A DNA stretch of 64,000 bases, taken from NCBI GenBank assembly GCA_022885665.1, contig JAGQDJ010000097.1:124001-188000 (forward strand), read 5' to 3'. Of this stretch, positions 21,503 to 34,600 are shown piece by piece; position 1 is the first letter of the stretch, and each line of letters opens with the position of its first letter. The notes below the pieces were generated by a model. The model made no database searches. It was not told the DNA's origin and saw nothing but the letters and a program-made list of their open reading frames with translations. The DNA is from Triops longicaudatus. Lineage: Eukaryota > Arthropoda > Branchiopoda > Notostraca > Triopsidae. The position numbers were made by a program, and so were the translations under genes.

Positions 21503-23551
21503 GTTCGTCTGAATTGAAATTTACGGTCATAAAATAAAAACTATTTGTTTTTATACTCGTTTTGAGCCACCTAGCGGTACTTGGGCTTATTTATAATGTA
21601 TCTTACCAGGAAAATTTGAATCAAGGTACAAATGCCAAATACTGTATTTCGAAAAAAAACTGCTAAATACTTTGCGTTTTATGAATAGTGTCATGAGTGG
21701 TGACAAGCTATTATGAGGATATATGAGGTAGTACGACTAGTGGCAGAGAAATTTTCAATCATTCAGGAGCTAAATGGGCAGTGGTGGAATTTCAAAAGTA
21801 GCGCAGGTTTACAAGTACGTTACAAAACAAGTATATTTGGGACGTAATTTCTTTCGAGTTTGTCTGTTTCGTGTTTCCTGTCTAACTGGCAGCTCCGTAC
21901 TATTTCATACTCCGCGTACATTCATCCTGATCGTCCGGTCTCGAGTTATGTAACTAAGCGGCTACCACTGTTTTGCATGATAGCTGAATTAGATTTCTTA
22001 GGTACTCCAACTTTTTTGGGCCAGGGGCACACTTTCACCATTGCAACCCAAAATCTCACAACTTCAATTTTGACTCAGAAACGAGAAATTACATGGCTAA
22101 TGCCAAGGTATACTTCTCAATTACCGCAAACAATAAGGTAATTTTCCATTATATATTTCGAAAATCATAGATGAATAATTACAAAAACGAAAGAAATTAT
22201 ATTTATAATTAGAGGCAGCTATTTTTAAGCATTATTTTATTGTTGATATTGATATGAAAAGTACCTCAACATTTACAAACTTATCTGCGGTTTTCTGAGC
22301 CAAAGTAGTTTTTAAGGGAGAGGTGGGTCAACTTGGCCCTAAAAGCATTTCAAGAAAGCCGCGCAACCACTCTTGTCTTCTACTCGCTAGGTGTCGAGAC
22401 GTGCACAGCTGTTCGAATAATTGTCAAGTTTATAGAACATCCTTATAGATGGCAACGGTCTCTCGAGATTTAAGGATAAAAGTAGTTGGCCAGCTGTTGA
22501 CAGGACGGTTGTGTTGTTATGGTGATCAATTTTGCATTTCGTGAAATTTGATTAAGAAGACCGGGTCGTAAAGGTCAAATTCACACGCTGTTACAAGTGA
22601 GTAATTTTTCCCATATTGAATAACTATTTGGCACAATGTCGTGCGTCTTACATTATAGATTGGAAGTTAGATAGAAAAGTTTGTCCTAATCTTTAGATCT
22701 TACTTCCGTAAAGCGCTTAGAATTCAGAAAGACGCAGTACAGTCCATCTACGTTGTAGCTAAACGTATATCCTTCCAAATATGTACGTCTTTTTCCTGTG
22801 TTGTGGGTCAGCTAACGCAGGTCTAATTATCTTGTGGAGTTTCATATTCATTGTTGTCTAAAATATTGGAAATACTGCTTATAATAAGCCTGTGTATCGT
22901 GCCTTGAATTTTTAATATAACTTTGTTTGGTGGTTGTTTGCTTATTACGTAAACTAAGTATAACACTTTCTGAGACCGCAAAGGGCTTGGAAATTGTATG
23001 GAACTGGAAATTTGGTGTAAGAAGGCCCTGGTGAAAAGCTTTTAAGGGGTCTTAAACACCACAAGCACGAGCTTAAAGCCCAACTAGTTTGTTAGCGTAA
23101 TTTGTCTTTCATCATTGTTCAAGCCAGCTACTTAGGAAAAAACAAGTTGAGAGATTACCGACAAGAAAAGCCGGTAAGATCTTCGTGGTAATAACGAGGG
23201 CATGCGCAGTAGCGTCGCGTTTGTAGTTGAAGCCTTTTTCAATTGTCTCCTGCCGCTGTGCTTACGATCTTACGAGCCCACAAGAGCTCCTCCGGTGTAG
23301 TGCTCCTTGTCCCTCGTAAAATTTTAGGCTTCTTTGGGACCGTTTGGCTAACCCAAGTGGATGAGACGTACAGTTCATTTTTCGTCGTATAAATAGTTTG
23401 AAAAGGCAGGTGCGTTTTTCTGCAAAATGTGTTGAAAAACTTGTCTGTTAACATTTCGTTCGCAGGAGTTTTAGTCAGAAATCTTCAGTGCATTTTGATT
23501 ACACTTTTTCGCCGACGTCTCGAACTCTCTTGATCCTCTGCAATAAAAACC

Positions 23552-23656
23552 ATGGTAAGCGATATCGTTAAGCCTGTTCTAATTGAGACAATCAAGGAGT
23601 CCTATTCGGTGGATAAAGGTGTTCTTAATTTCGTGGAAGACTGTCGCCTAACTTCC
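23552..23656 (+). CDS. possible short first coding exon, gene unknown
   Basis: The ATG in an AAAACCATGG context opens 35 codons beginning 'MVSDIVKPVLIETIKES' and ends at a good donor (TCC|GTGAGT) in phase 0. The composition looks protein-like and vaguely recalls the N-terminus of arthropod CHK/ecdysteroid-kinase-like proteins, but no catalytic exons were found downstream. It may be a chance frame or the remnant of a gene. The ATG itself overlaps a donor-like ATG|GTAAGC. Confidence 0.2.
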
Positions 23657-24951
23657 GTGAGTAGTTTTTCATATGCGAAACGGGTTTGTTTTAGGTTTCG
23701 GTGAAGTGGAAACTCCTTTATTACTTCCAGCTCACCAATCGATACCAAAGTCCCTTTCCTTTGCTTCAAGAAACTCACAGACTATTTTTTTTTATAATAA
23801 AGGTTACCTTTTTACCGGCCGAAGTACTGAGAAAAAGAAATGTCCATACGAGACCGGGTACGAGTTTGTGGTTCATCGTGTTTTTTCCTCTCGTTCGTTT
23901 TATCCAAATAATAAGTTCGTTTTACCTCGCTAGAGTATAGAGATGAGGATTTTTTTTATTTACATCGAATTGTTATTTTTTATGTTAGATTGTACAGTAA
24001 GTAATTTATTAATTTTTTTCCTTTTGTGGCCGATTTTTTTCTGTTCATCAAAGTCTTGTGTATTTTTCCTATTTTGTTCCATAGAAGAAAGCGTAAAGAT
24101 CTTAAATGGAGTTCTCAGTTTTGAAGTGGAAATGCGGGGAAAGAGGCTCGTGATGGGAGAGGGAGAAGTAATGACAATGGCTCGCTCGTATGCGAAAAAT
24201 GCTAATTAAAACACTTAATTAAAACGACCGTTGTCCTTTATGTTTGCGTCTTCTGTTTCTGTCAGTTCGGTGCAATTTACCTCGCAAAACAAGAACAACG
24301 AAACGTTCTTTTGAGTGGGTGAAATGTGATAATAGGAGAGGCCGTTACCAGAAAGCGTCACATTTGTCATCAGCTATGAGGACAGCGTTGGGACAATTGA
24401 GACTCCGGTTTGGATATAGCAACAGTTGTGGCTTGGTGATAGAATGTGACGTGGGATATTTTTCTCCCTCAGTTTTGAAATTGTTTATTAATGGTAACCT
24501 GGTGAATGTTCTATCAGCTTTCTCAGAGGTTGTTTGTGTTCTGTCTCTCTTTACGATGCAGCAATAGAAATTCACTCTCGCCGCGTAAGCATTATATTCT
24601 ATCTGGGGAGAACGTGGGGAAAAAGTGAAGCTTAGCCTTTGCATGGGAAAAGCGTTGGACTAAAGAACGGCAAGCAGGAAAAAAAAAGTTGAGAGGCAAT
24701 GGAAGGAAGGGTATAAAAAAATCTAGAATTGCTTACTGCGTGCCTAGTACTGGTAAAAAGCCTTCGCAGAAGGTGGAATAAAAGCAAAGCGACAGTTGTC
24801 ATTAATCTTCGTGGATTTCTAATCAGACTGCATCAGAAGCTAAAACGGTCTGTTGTTTATTCAATACTTACTGTAGTATGCTTAAATTGTTGCGATTCAG
24901 AGTAATGCAATATAAAATGTGCTGTAACTTCTAAGGTAGCTAAAGTAAATC

Positions 24952-24992
24952 AATTATCCTATAGTCAAGAATTTCTTAACTATAGGATAATT
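24952..24992. repeat. perfect 14-bp inverted repeat (41-nt palindrome)
   Basis: AATTATCCTATAGT (24952-24965) and ACTATAGGATAATT (24979-24992) are exact reverse complements. The 13-nt spacer CAAGAATTTCTTA is itself almost self-complementary, so the whole 41 nt can fold into a near-continuous hairpin. Confidence 0.85.
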
Positions 24993-25982
24993 AATTCATT
25001 TTATATATTCAGTAGTTAAGAATTTCCGTGAACTTCTGTACGACGATCACTGGTTTAGACATTTGAGTGAAAAGCAGCTTACATTGTTCAAATAAGTTGC
25101 TTACAGATTCCACGCATTCTGATTTTTACGCTTGCTAGGGAAATCGTAGGAAATTTTTGCTCAGCCGCTTGATGTGGGTCTCGGGCGGCAGATCATCCGT
25201 TGCTCATTATAAGTCTCCTGTTCACTCTAAAGCTACAAATGACTTTGCTTATCCGTTTAATATCAAGAGTTAACATATAGGGGGCGCAATGTTTTGCAAA
25301 ACTGAAAGAAACAAAGCTGATCAGGAAAATAGTTTTCCAATAGAGTGGATTTGCTGAACCTCATCGCTGAACATGCTGAAGGTGCTGAGGGAATTTCACT
25401 TCCACCACTGTCTCTACCAACTGAAATTTAACGGTAGTTTGTGGTGAAGTTCAGTAGATAATGAACGTGAACTGGAAGTCATTCTACGATTTTTAGTGCA
25501 AGTGGATGTCTTTAAAAAAAATAATATCTCGGAACTTTTGGATATGCCCTTACGTTTATTAACAAAATACTCTTCACTGCAATCAACAGTCACGCACCAA
25601 CTCTCACTTTCCACCTTACTTTCTTCTTTCATTCCTTGCTGAATTCCTCGCTGAACTCTTTCTGTGTGCATCCAAATGCTCTCTTTTTCTCAAACTATCC
25701 TGTGAGCTTTCCTGCTTTCGACTCTCTTCTCCTCTGACCTCCCGACCTGCCTTACTTTTTACAGCATCTCAATACAAGGTTAACGAACGTAGTTTCTGGG
25801 AAATCACTTTCATTAGCCCAGAAACTAAGGGTATGGGAGACAAAAAGGGTGGTAACGAAACTAAATTGAGACATCGAAACAACTCTAGTGTGAAAATATC
25901 TAGTGCAGCCATATACGGAAATAGTTTTGTTTTTACTAATTGGTACTTTTTGATGTTATAAATAGTCACCTCGGATAAACTT

Positions 25983-26047
25983 AATATCCGCTTAAGGACA
26001 AGCTGCCTGGTCCATCCCGAACCCTTGCAAATAAGCGGGTTTCGCTG
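25983..26047 (-). mobile_element. fragment of the same pogo-like MITE family
   Basis: Read on the minus strand from 26047 it starts CAGCGAAACCCGCTTATT after a TA and continues with GGGTTCGGGA, matching the left end of the 5047-5659 element (CAGTGGAACCCGCTTAATT ... GGGCTCGGGA). No matching right end is seen, so it is probably truncated. Confidence 0.6.
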
Positions 26048-26674
26048 TATAAGTGCGTCGTAAGAATTGTAGTCAAATACGGCTTTTTTGAAACAAAGAA
26101 AACGAAATGCACATACGTTGTGGACACATTCTGACAACTGGGTGGGAAAATTTTTACAGAAACTCTTCAGTTTTGCGAATTTCTGTTGAATTTTAGTCCT
26201 CGTGTAAATTTTCTTTATCTCCCTTTTCTTCCTGTTCTCCTGTTTTCGCACCTTTTGCTGAATTTGATTTTAGCCGAAAGTTTCCTAACAGCTTGCATAA
26301 AAGCATAAAAAATTGTAAAACTTCTTTTGTGGATACTAAGGAAACATTGTTCACTACACTGTTAAACACGTTCGAAGCTTAATTATTACATCAAAATAAT
26401 TTTGTTTTCCTTCAGTTCAAACACGCACAAAGTAACAAATAAAAAGCTTGAAATAATTTCGGACGCAAAGAATGGCTTACAGCAGTTCGCTTTTTGTTTT
26501 AAGGTAACAGTATAGGTCCAATCGAGGGATGCGGGATTCACGTGTTAGAGCTATTTTATGCAAATAGTTTTTGTCGTTTGTGGTTCACAGTCCTCGATCA
26601 GAAAGCTACCTTTACCACGTAATGAAAGTGGACTTTTAAACGTAAGTCAATAATAATATGTAATTCAAGGACAG

Positions 26675-26860
26675 ATTAGGAAGAGTAAAGCTAGGTTAGT
26701 CCAGTTTAATCTTAAGTTAGATGAAACTAAGTTAGTTATCTAACGTTAGGTTAGGTCACTTGAATTTAAGGTCAGGTTATGAATAGGTAGGTTATTTTAG
26801 TTTAAAGTTAGGTTCGGCAAAATTAAGTTTGTCTAGTCTAGTTTAAAATTAGGTTGATAT
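26675..26860 (+). repeat. degenerate TTAGG/GGTTA-type tract
   Basis: Many diverged units such as GTTAGGTTAGGT, GGTTATG, TAGGTAGGTTA and AAGTTAGGTT are spaced through about 190 bp. The unit resembles the arthropod telomere repeat (TTAGG)n, here interstitial and decayed. A complementary tract (AACCTAA) lies at 45520-45930. Confidence 0.6.
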
Positions 26861-28682
26861 GAAATCAGTGCTTCTCAGCAGCTTCGTCCGTTCTTCTCAA
26901 AAGCATCGATCAACGTCCTCGTTAATCAATGTAATTCAGATTTTTACTAAAGTTGGACCGAAGTTCTTTACAAAAACAAATTGAAATGGGTTTTATTAAT
27001 AATTAACATCATTATTTGGAGAAACGTCCAACATTCTATTCGAAATTCTGGACTGCAAGCGTCGCGTCGTAACTTCTAGTCCAAACTGTGGAAAGTGATT
27101 ATATATTTCTTATACGTATATGTACTTAAGCTTTCTGGAGAAAACTGTAGTATAATTCCGATTTTGTCGACCTCCCAGAACGGGACAGTATTTGGCAAGT
27201 CCGGTAGCTGATAAAATCAGATGCTTGTGTTTACTGCGTTGGGAATATTTTAGACATCAGAGAGGAAAAGCATTTAAACTTAAGTTCTATTGTATGCTGT
27301 AAATTGTTCTTTCGCCATATTTTTCTTTTGCGGATTCTAATGCAGTATTGTTTTCCCTGATTCTGGTGTACAGAAAAAAATGTCGAGTGCTTTTTTTTAC
27401 TGCGAACTTTAAAATTTTGCTCTCTTGTTATATCTAAGAAGAACACTTTGTGGTTTGCGCCAGTTGTAACAACGGATACTTCATTGTATGAAATTTAGGG
27501 TAAAATGTAGTTATCTCTGCGGAATGGCCTTAACCTTTTAAAATCTTCTTCAAACGCGTAGGAGTACCTCAATTAGGTAACCTGTAGCCTTACCAAATCG
27601 CTTTTTCGCACAAATCATATAATTGACAAGGTGTATTAAAAGTGTTTTATTAGATTGCAGAAAAAAATAATAAGTAAGTAAAAATGAACAAGCTGTGATA
27701 AAATGTATACTCACTCACCAGAAATGTGCACTCAACTCAGATTGCTTGTAATTTCTCTCGACGTAAAATATGCCGTAATCTGCTTCTGCTGTGCCAAACT
27801 CTAGTTTGAAGTGGAGTAAGCTAGAGAAGGCTTCGAACCCGCCGTGCAACACAAATTAGCCTAGTCAAGTCAATTTAAGTTTTCGAACTCGTGCCATTTC
27901 TGCATGTCAACTCTTGTTCGGGTAGCATTCAAAACGCAATAGATCTACATCGTCGCTTCAGGAAGCTGGGTCAAATGTAACGTGCCAGTTCAGCACCAAA
28001 ATATATTTATTTTAATTTCACAACTCCCGTGTACAAGATTCGCACATTATTTGAACCTTCGTATCTCCGAAAACAAGTCAACTTTCCTCAAATCAATCGA
28101 GCGGAATTTTTTTTTCTGTGAAAACGATCGTGACAATCGTGGACTTCGACCCTTTGTCAAGGGAAGTTGAACAAGCGTGATGTGTCAGAATTGGGTTGGG
28201 GAAGCAATAAGTTATGTTCCAGTACGGTACGTCAGGGTTACGGACTGTTTTTCGTTTGAGGGGTTACGAAGCAAAAAGCGAATCGATAAAGCAAGCTCGA
28301 CTGTGGCGCTCAGTTTGTTAGAAGAATTTAATTCCACGCAGCGTGACGAAAAGGCCGTCATAATTGAATCGTGGTGGTAGGTTGATATATGCACAAATTT
28401 TGTCTCAGTCTTCGAGCATGCAGAGCAAAAATTTGGTAGAAAACGCAAGGATTCGTAGAACGCAATTAAGCCGACTTTGACGGCAGCACACGTCAGTACA
28501 AAGCTTTAGGCAGCTGCATAACTTGCGGCAAGTTATTTCACGGCTTTCGGCGGTGCCAAGTTCTTCCAAGGTTTGCATGCATACATTTCAGGCTTTGCGT
28601 GAAGACAGGAGTGTACTTAATCTTAAGCCTTTTGAATTACTTGCATTTTTTCTTGATCTTCTGGGTCTTTTTCCAGGCAGAA

Positions 28683-31600
28683 ATGGAAAGCAGCACGTGT
28701 CTAGAATTGGCACTTGAGGGCGAACGTTTGTGCAAATCCGGTGACTGTCGAGGTGGTGTCGCGTTCTTTGAAGCAGCAATCCAAGCCGGCACGGATGATC
28801 TGCGGACTTTGTCAGCCATCTACAGCCAATTAGGCAATGCCTACTTTTATCTCGGAGAATATGTCAAAGCCATGCAGTACCATAAGCACGACTTGACGCT
28901 AGCTAGGTAAGTTGCTTAATCGATCCATTTATTGTCTTATTCCAAATTTGAATGAGAGCTTGTTACGGCAAATTGGAACGACTTAATGAGGGGTTGCTTC
29001 ACCCGCCCTAAATGCCATGAAAATGTTTGTTCTCCTTGCATGGTGTGCTGAATTATGCTCATGATTGAAAGGAGTGGCCTTTAATTGAAAATCCGTGATA
29101 AGCCTGCATTATAAACTTGAAAGTTAGGGTCCGTTCACACTGACGACGTAAGGACAAAAGGTCTACGTCTCCATATACTTTACAGTAGACTCACTGTTAT
29201 CTGTTTGGTATGAGAACGGACACGACACTGGTTGACCGAAAGACGGTTAATCCGAAAAAAAATACGTATAATGTACCGCTTATGGCGCGTACGTAGGGTC
29301 TGTGAAATATATGTCAAATGTAGCCTACAGATTTATTAACTTAAGTGTTTATTAACTTTGATAATACAGTGCTTAATATTCTGTACTTTTTGAAATGTTA
29401 AACTCTTTACTTCTAGATCCGTGCTAATTTTCATAGAAATAGCATTGACGTTTTTCATGTGTGTGTGTCTTTAATCTGTTAAACTGTACAGAACGGAGAG
29501 AGTCCACTTCGTGTGGTTAATTGATTCAGTAAATATCAATGCGGCACGCGAAGCATTAGACAAGTATGTCTACAAGCTAGGAATATAGCCCGTTTTCGCA
29601 GAAAGTTCACAAATAGTGGGTCAAAATGTTAAGGAGCTAGTTATTTTTCATTTGTTATTCTGAGCAAGAAACTACTAATGCCGAAGTATTTTTCAGAAAA
29701 AAAAATACTGGTGTATTTATAGAAAACACTGATTTCGAAGTATTTCCATGAAATAAATAATTTTTTTTATTACTTTCATCGGCGTGAGCTTTGCTCGTTG
29801 CCGTACATCGTTTCACTTTAATAGTTGTTGATGTAACATTTAAAACAATAACAAATATATACATTAAATAAATACATTTGTGTAGCTTTTATTAATTTCA
29901 ATAGTAGTGAATAATTTTTCACAATGCAACTTTAACGTAGCCTCTTCGACATGACTGGCCACATTGTCAACTGACGTTAACGTAGTCTCGGATATTCCAT
30001 GACAGCGATATTCGTAATTTGGTAAATACCCAAGGGCCCGGTATACTTAAACCCCGTTTGGGAGAATAAAATGAGGAATTTTCTGACACCATAAGGTAAA
30101 ATTTAAAAAAAAATCAAAGAAACTGTTGTGATAGTAATGTTGGCGTTGAAGATACCTAGTACATCAGTGTGCATTTTTCTTCAAAAAATGTTTACTTAAT
30201 TTATCAATTACGATTCAATTTTGGCTGCATTTTTATTGTACAGAGAAATGAAAATCAGACAACCTAGAGCAAGGTTGTGTGATTTTTGTTTTAAGTGTAA
30301 GGTATTAAGAGAAACGAAATCGGTCAAGCACATTTTTCGTATATCGTGTCTGAAAATTTATTTCTTATGACAATATTGGGGTGTGTCTCTATCCCGGGTT
30401 TGCCTTTGACTCCAATCAACCTCTACTATTAGCTATAATATGAGACCTACCCTCCACAGAGGAAGCGATATCCCTTTCTTTTCTATTTTATTTTTATTTC
30501 TTTTAAATTGTGTATATCGGGGCCTTAAACTTGTAGTTTCTTCAAGCGCGGGTAATGGTAATTCGCAAAATTTAGACCGATTTTGGCTATACAGGTACGG
30601 TGCCAGAATATTGAATGTCTGTGGTTCGAACTGTCGTTAATCGATCAGGGAAAATAGGATATGTAATAGTAAAAAGAGCCTAGTCAGCTGAGGACGACCA
30701 ATAGCCTGTCGAAGTGGCAATCCTGATTTATTTCCTCGTAAGGGCAAGGCTTACGCTTAAATTGGGTTTAGGCTTGCGTCAGTAGGGGGCGCCAATGGGG
30801 TAACGACCATCCATTGAGCGACCATAAGAGGACATGTTGACTTTACAAGCGAATTTCAAGGTGAACGCAAGTCAACTTGAAAGTCCAAATCGATGCTTCT
30901 GTACGATAAAACAATCTAGTCTGTTGAAATTTAAAATTCATAGTTATTTTATAGGAATTTTGGTAAGAGAAAACCATGAGTCAGTTTAATGATCTACGGA
31001 CTCAGCGCCAAGAATGAATAGAAGTACATGTGAAAATGTACTTCAGCAGGTCAGTGCGTGTTATTCAATAGAGCTACCTACGAATGGCAAGTCCTCTAAT
31101 GGCTAGCATTCCATGTGTGTCTCTAGTGATATTGCCAGGAACTCGTTTTCATAATAAACCGTATACTGTGTATCATTTCCAATTTGGTAGATACAAAGTG
31201 TGCTCTGAAAAGATACATGTATATTGGGCCACATTCATTAGGTTATGGAATGCGCTGAAAACGTAACAAACTGTTCGTTTATGACATAACGTTAATTCGA
31301 ACCCTACGTCATCGGTATAAATGGGGCCTATGTCTTAAATGCATGTTGTGAACATTGGAGCCAGGTAGGACAACTGATCTTCAGGAAAAATAATTGTACG
31401 TATCTGGGCTTGATGAAGCTCATTACAGCAAGATTTGTTTCTATAAATGTTATGTCACTTTTTCACAAAGCTCAGAATTCACTTCAGCTTAAATTGTATC
31501 TCTCAACACTTTAAAATCAGTGCTGCGGGTCAGATGGATAATATGTGTATTGTTTGCATCGAAGGTTATAGTGGTTGATGTTTGGCTATTGATTACAGGA

Positions 31601-34600
31601 CAATGGGTGACCGACTTGGAGAAGCCAAAGCAAGTGGTAATCTTGGGAACACACTGAAAGTAATGGGTCGCTTTGACGAAGCCGTCATCTGTTGCAAACG
31701 TCATTTGGACATCTCCCGCGAGCTAGGTGACAAGGTAAGCGTGATACGTTCGTAAAGGAAATGAGCTGCCGTGTCAGCTTGCCTTCAGTTTGCCACGAGA
31801 ATCAAGTGGTAAGCTCCCTATCCTTTTTTTGGGAGCGAAAAGTGTAGAGTAAATCCTTCCAAGCGATTAATTTTTTTCGTTTATGTGTAGCGGTTGACCA
31901 GCTGCACAAAAACGCGAGATTTAACTTTTTAACGTTAAAGGTGTAACGTTAGAGGGGAGGAAAACTTTTTTAGTTAAGTTCCAGGTGCTTGGATTTCCAC
32001 TTGGATTTCCAAGATTTCAAAGTAATTGGAAAAGTTACTCCAGTGCTGGAAAGAATTCCGTTAAGATTCAAGTGTGGCTAACTTGTGGACGTTAGGTGGG
32101 CGAAGGACGTGCCTTGTATAATTTGGGCAACGTGTACCATGCCAAGGGCAAACATATCGGCCGTCTAGGCAATTACGACCCGGGCGAATTCTGCAGTGAT
32201 GTACGAGATTGCTTGCAAACAGCTGTGACGTACTACGAGTAAGCATTTCCGGCTGCGTCCCGAAGTCCGCTAATTGTTGTATTGGGCGGACGTGGGGTGC
32301 TGTGATATGTTGGCAAATGAAAATTTTATTGGGCGATGTTGTAGAGAAAATTTGGCGTTGATGCGAGAACTTAACGACCGTTCCGGACAAGGCAGATCGT
32401 GTGGAAATCTTGGCAACACACATTACTTGCTAGGCAACTTTTCTCAAGCTATTCGCTACCACGAAGAGGTATGTTGTAAGTGGGGGAGTTTATAAGGAAT
32501 TTTCCCCTATTGGGCTTTTATGAAAGACGTAATACATTGATTCCAATTTTACATTGTGTAGCGACTGACTATCGCGAAGGAATTTGGCGACTTGCCTGCG
32601 CTGAGAAGAGCTCATAGCAATATGGGAAACGCGCACATTTTCTTGGGAGAGTTTGAAACCGCTGCGGATCATTACAAGTATGAGAGATTTACTTCTTGGT
32701 GGAACCCACCCCACCTGGTCTGACGGAAAAATTTTCTGGTCTTTTTTCTTCGTTTTGGAATGCAAAGGAAAACCTTGCTTCTGGCACAGGAAATTGGAGA
32801 TCGAGCTGTGGAAGCCCAAGCTTGTTATTCTTTAGGCAATACGTACACTTTGTTGCGAGATTACCCGACAGCCATCGACTACCATCTCCGTCATTTGCGG
32901 ATCGCCGAAGAATTGATGGATAAAGTTGGGGAAGGTAAGGGACATGGAGCAAGAAAAATCCTCCTTTGACGATCCACAAGAGCCCAAATCTCTGAAAAAG
33001 CAGCTAATCTAATTCTTTCTTCTTTTTTTCATGCAGGACGAGCATGTTGGAGCTTGGGGAACGCACACACAGCTATGGGTCACCATGAAAAGGCCATGTA
33101 TTATGCTCAGCGACATTTGGACATTTCCAAAGAGGTATTTCAAACTTGAAGAGGAGAAAACTTGGACCACATAGTCTACCTAATTATTTTCCTTCTTTTT
33201 TCCCTCTCTCGCTCTGGTACTTAACGAATAATTCTCCCGTCTGTGTTTTCTGTTAGATTGGAGATCAAACAGGACAAGCCACAGCGCAGATGAATTTGTC
33301 AGATTTACGTCGCACTCTTGGACTTAGTCCGGGTACCGAAGGGGGTAGTTTCCCTGGCACGGAGGGAAGAACTCAGGACGTTGAAGGCGAAGGAGATGGT
33401 CTGTATTCCGCCGATAATCAGGCAAGAGCTCCTCGTCATCGCAGGCTTAGCATGGAACGCATGGATTTGCTCAAGGTACATTGATGTTGTGCGCTGGCGC
33501 TGGCTTGGTAAAAAGCTTCGCTCCTTCTGTTCCCACTGCGACCCGCTCGTCCAAAAGCGCCGGACAATCGGTGTGACACTAAGGCCAGCTAGTCGGGGAG
33601 GTATAAAATGGTAGTAGTTTTGTACCCGACAGTAATGGTCATTTGCTTTGTCCGGGGCTTGGTTGAGCGGCGTCTAGGGAAGAGCAGGGGAGCGCAATTA
33701 AGTCGCTCTTCATTATCCTAAATCATTTCGTTCATAGCGTTTAAGCGTCGTGGGTAAGTAAGTAATTTCGACGGTCTTCTTTGTTTTGGCCTTTTTATTT
33801 GGTTTTCCGTTTTGGCGCATTCGAGCCATTTGTTCTCTGTTGCGTTGTTGCTGCCCTAGATGCATTTTTCATTTCTTTTCGGTGTTGCTTCGTGATTCTT
33901 TTAGCTAACGCCTGATGCCAAAGCTCATGCTCGCAGAGCACAGCATGCGGAAGTCAATGCAGTGTGGCCACAGCCGCCTTTAGCTCGCACAGAACCAGCC
34001 TTTAATGTACGGTATTTCCTGTTTAGAACACACACACAAGTTGATTATATTATCACGGCTTTTGATGTGGCGTTTTGTTTTAAAAGAAAACTCTTCTGTC
34101 ATGTTCCGTTTTTGACTAAGAAACTGGGTTTACGTGTGTAGGCGGAGAAGACTTTAGATGATGAAGATTCGTTTTTCGACCTGGTATCCCGCTTTCAGTC
34201 GAAACGAATGGATGATCAACGCTGTACTTTGGCGCTTTCCGAAAACAAAGAACTGCGTCCGGAGTTGGTACCTGGCCGGTCTCGTGTTAATGGTAAGCAA
34301 ACAAGCTGTCACTGACACGTGTGGCGAACATGTGTTTCGCTCATTGATTGTCAGTTCTGAAGTCTTTTGGTCGTTAACGCGTGTGTGTTGCTCGTCTTAC
34401 AGAGAGTCCATCAAGACTGAAAGAAGACTTATTGGATCTCATTGCGGGGATGCAGAGTCGGCGGATGGATGAGCAACGTGCTTCTTTGCCCCATTTGCCT
34501 GGATTGAATAATAATGCCGATCCCGAAATTTTGCGTCGGTTATCCACCGGTATCGTACCCGATGCTCCCAATAACAGAACCGGGAATGGAGTAGGCAATT

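Larger units (their letters stand above)
21503..28680. other. 7-kb intergenic region; one doubtful exon and several repeats
   Basis: Contains the weak exon candidate at 23552-23656, the palindrome at 24952-24992, the MITE fragment near 26 kb and a degenerate TTAGG-like tract (26675-26860), each listed separately. A stretch at 22340-22600 with relatively balanced composition ends in a consensus-like donor (ACAAGTGAGT near 22594) and could be a 5' UTR exon, perhaps of the downstream Pins gene, but nothing proves it. Confidence 0.45.

Noticed and set aside
27829..27839. Pol III B-box-like GGTTCGAAGCC on the minus strand, suggesting a tRNA
   Set aside because: No matching A box at proper spacing and no cloverleaf could be drawn; at most a decayed tRNA-derived SINE.
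30612..30622. GGTTCGAACTG, another possible B box
   Set aside because: Imperfect consensus and no A box or acceptor stem.
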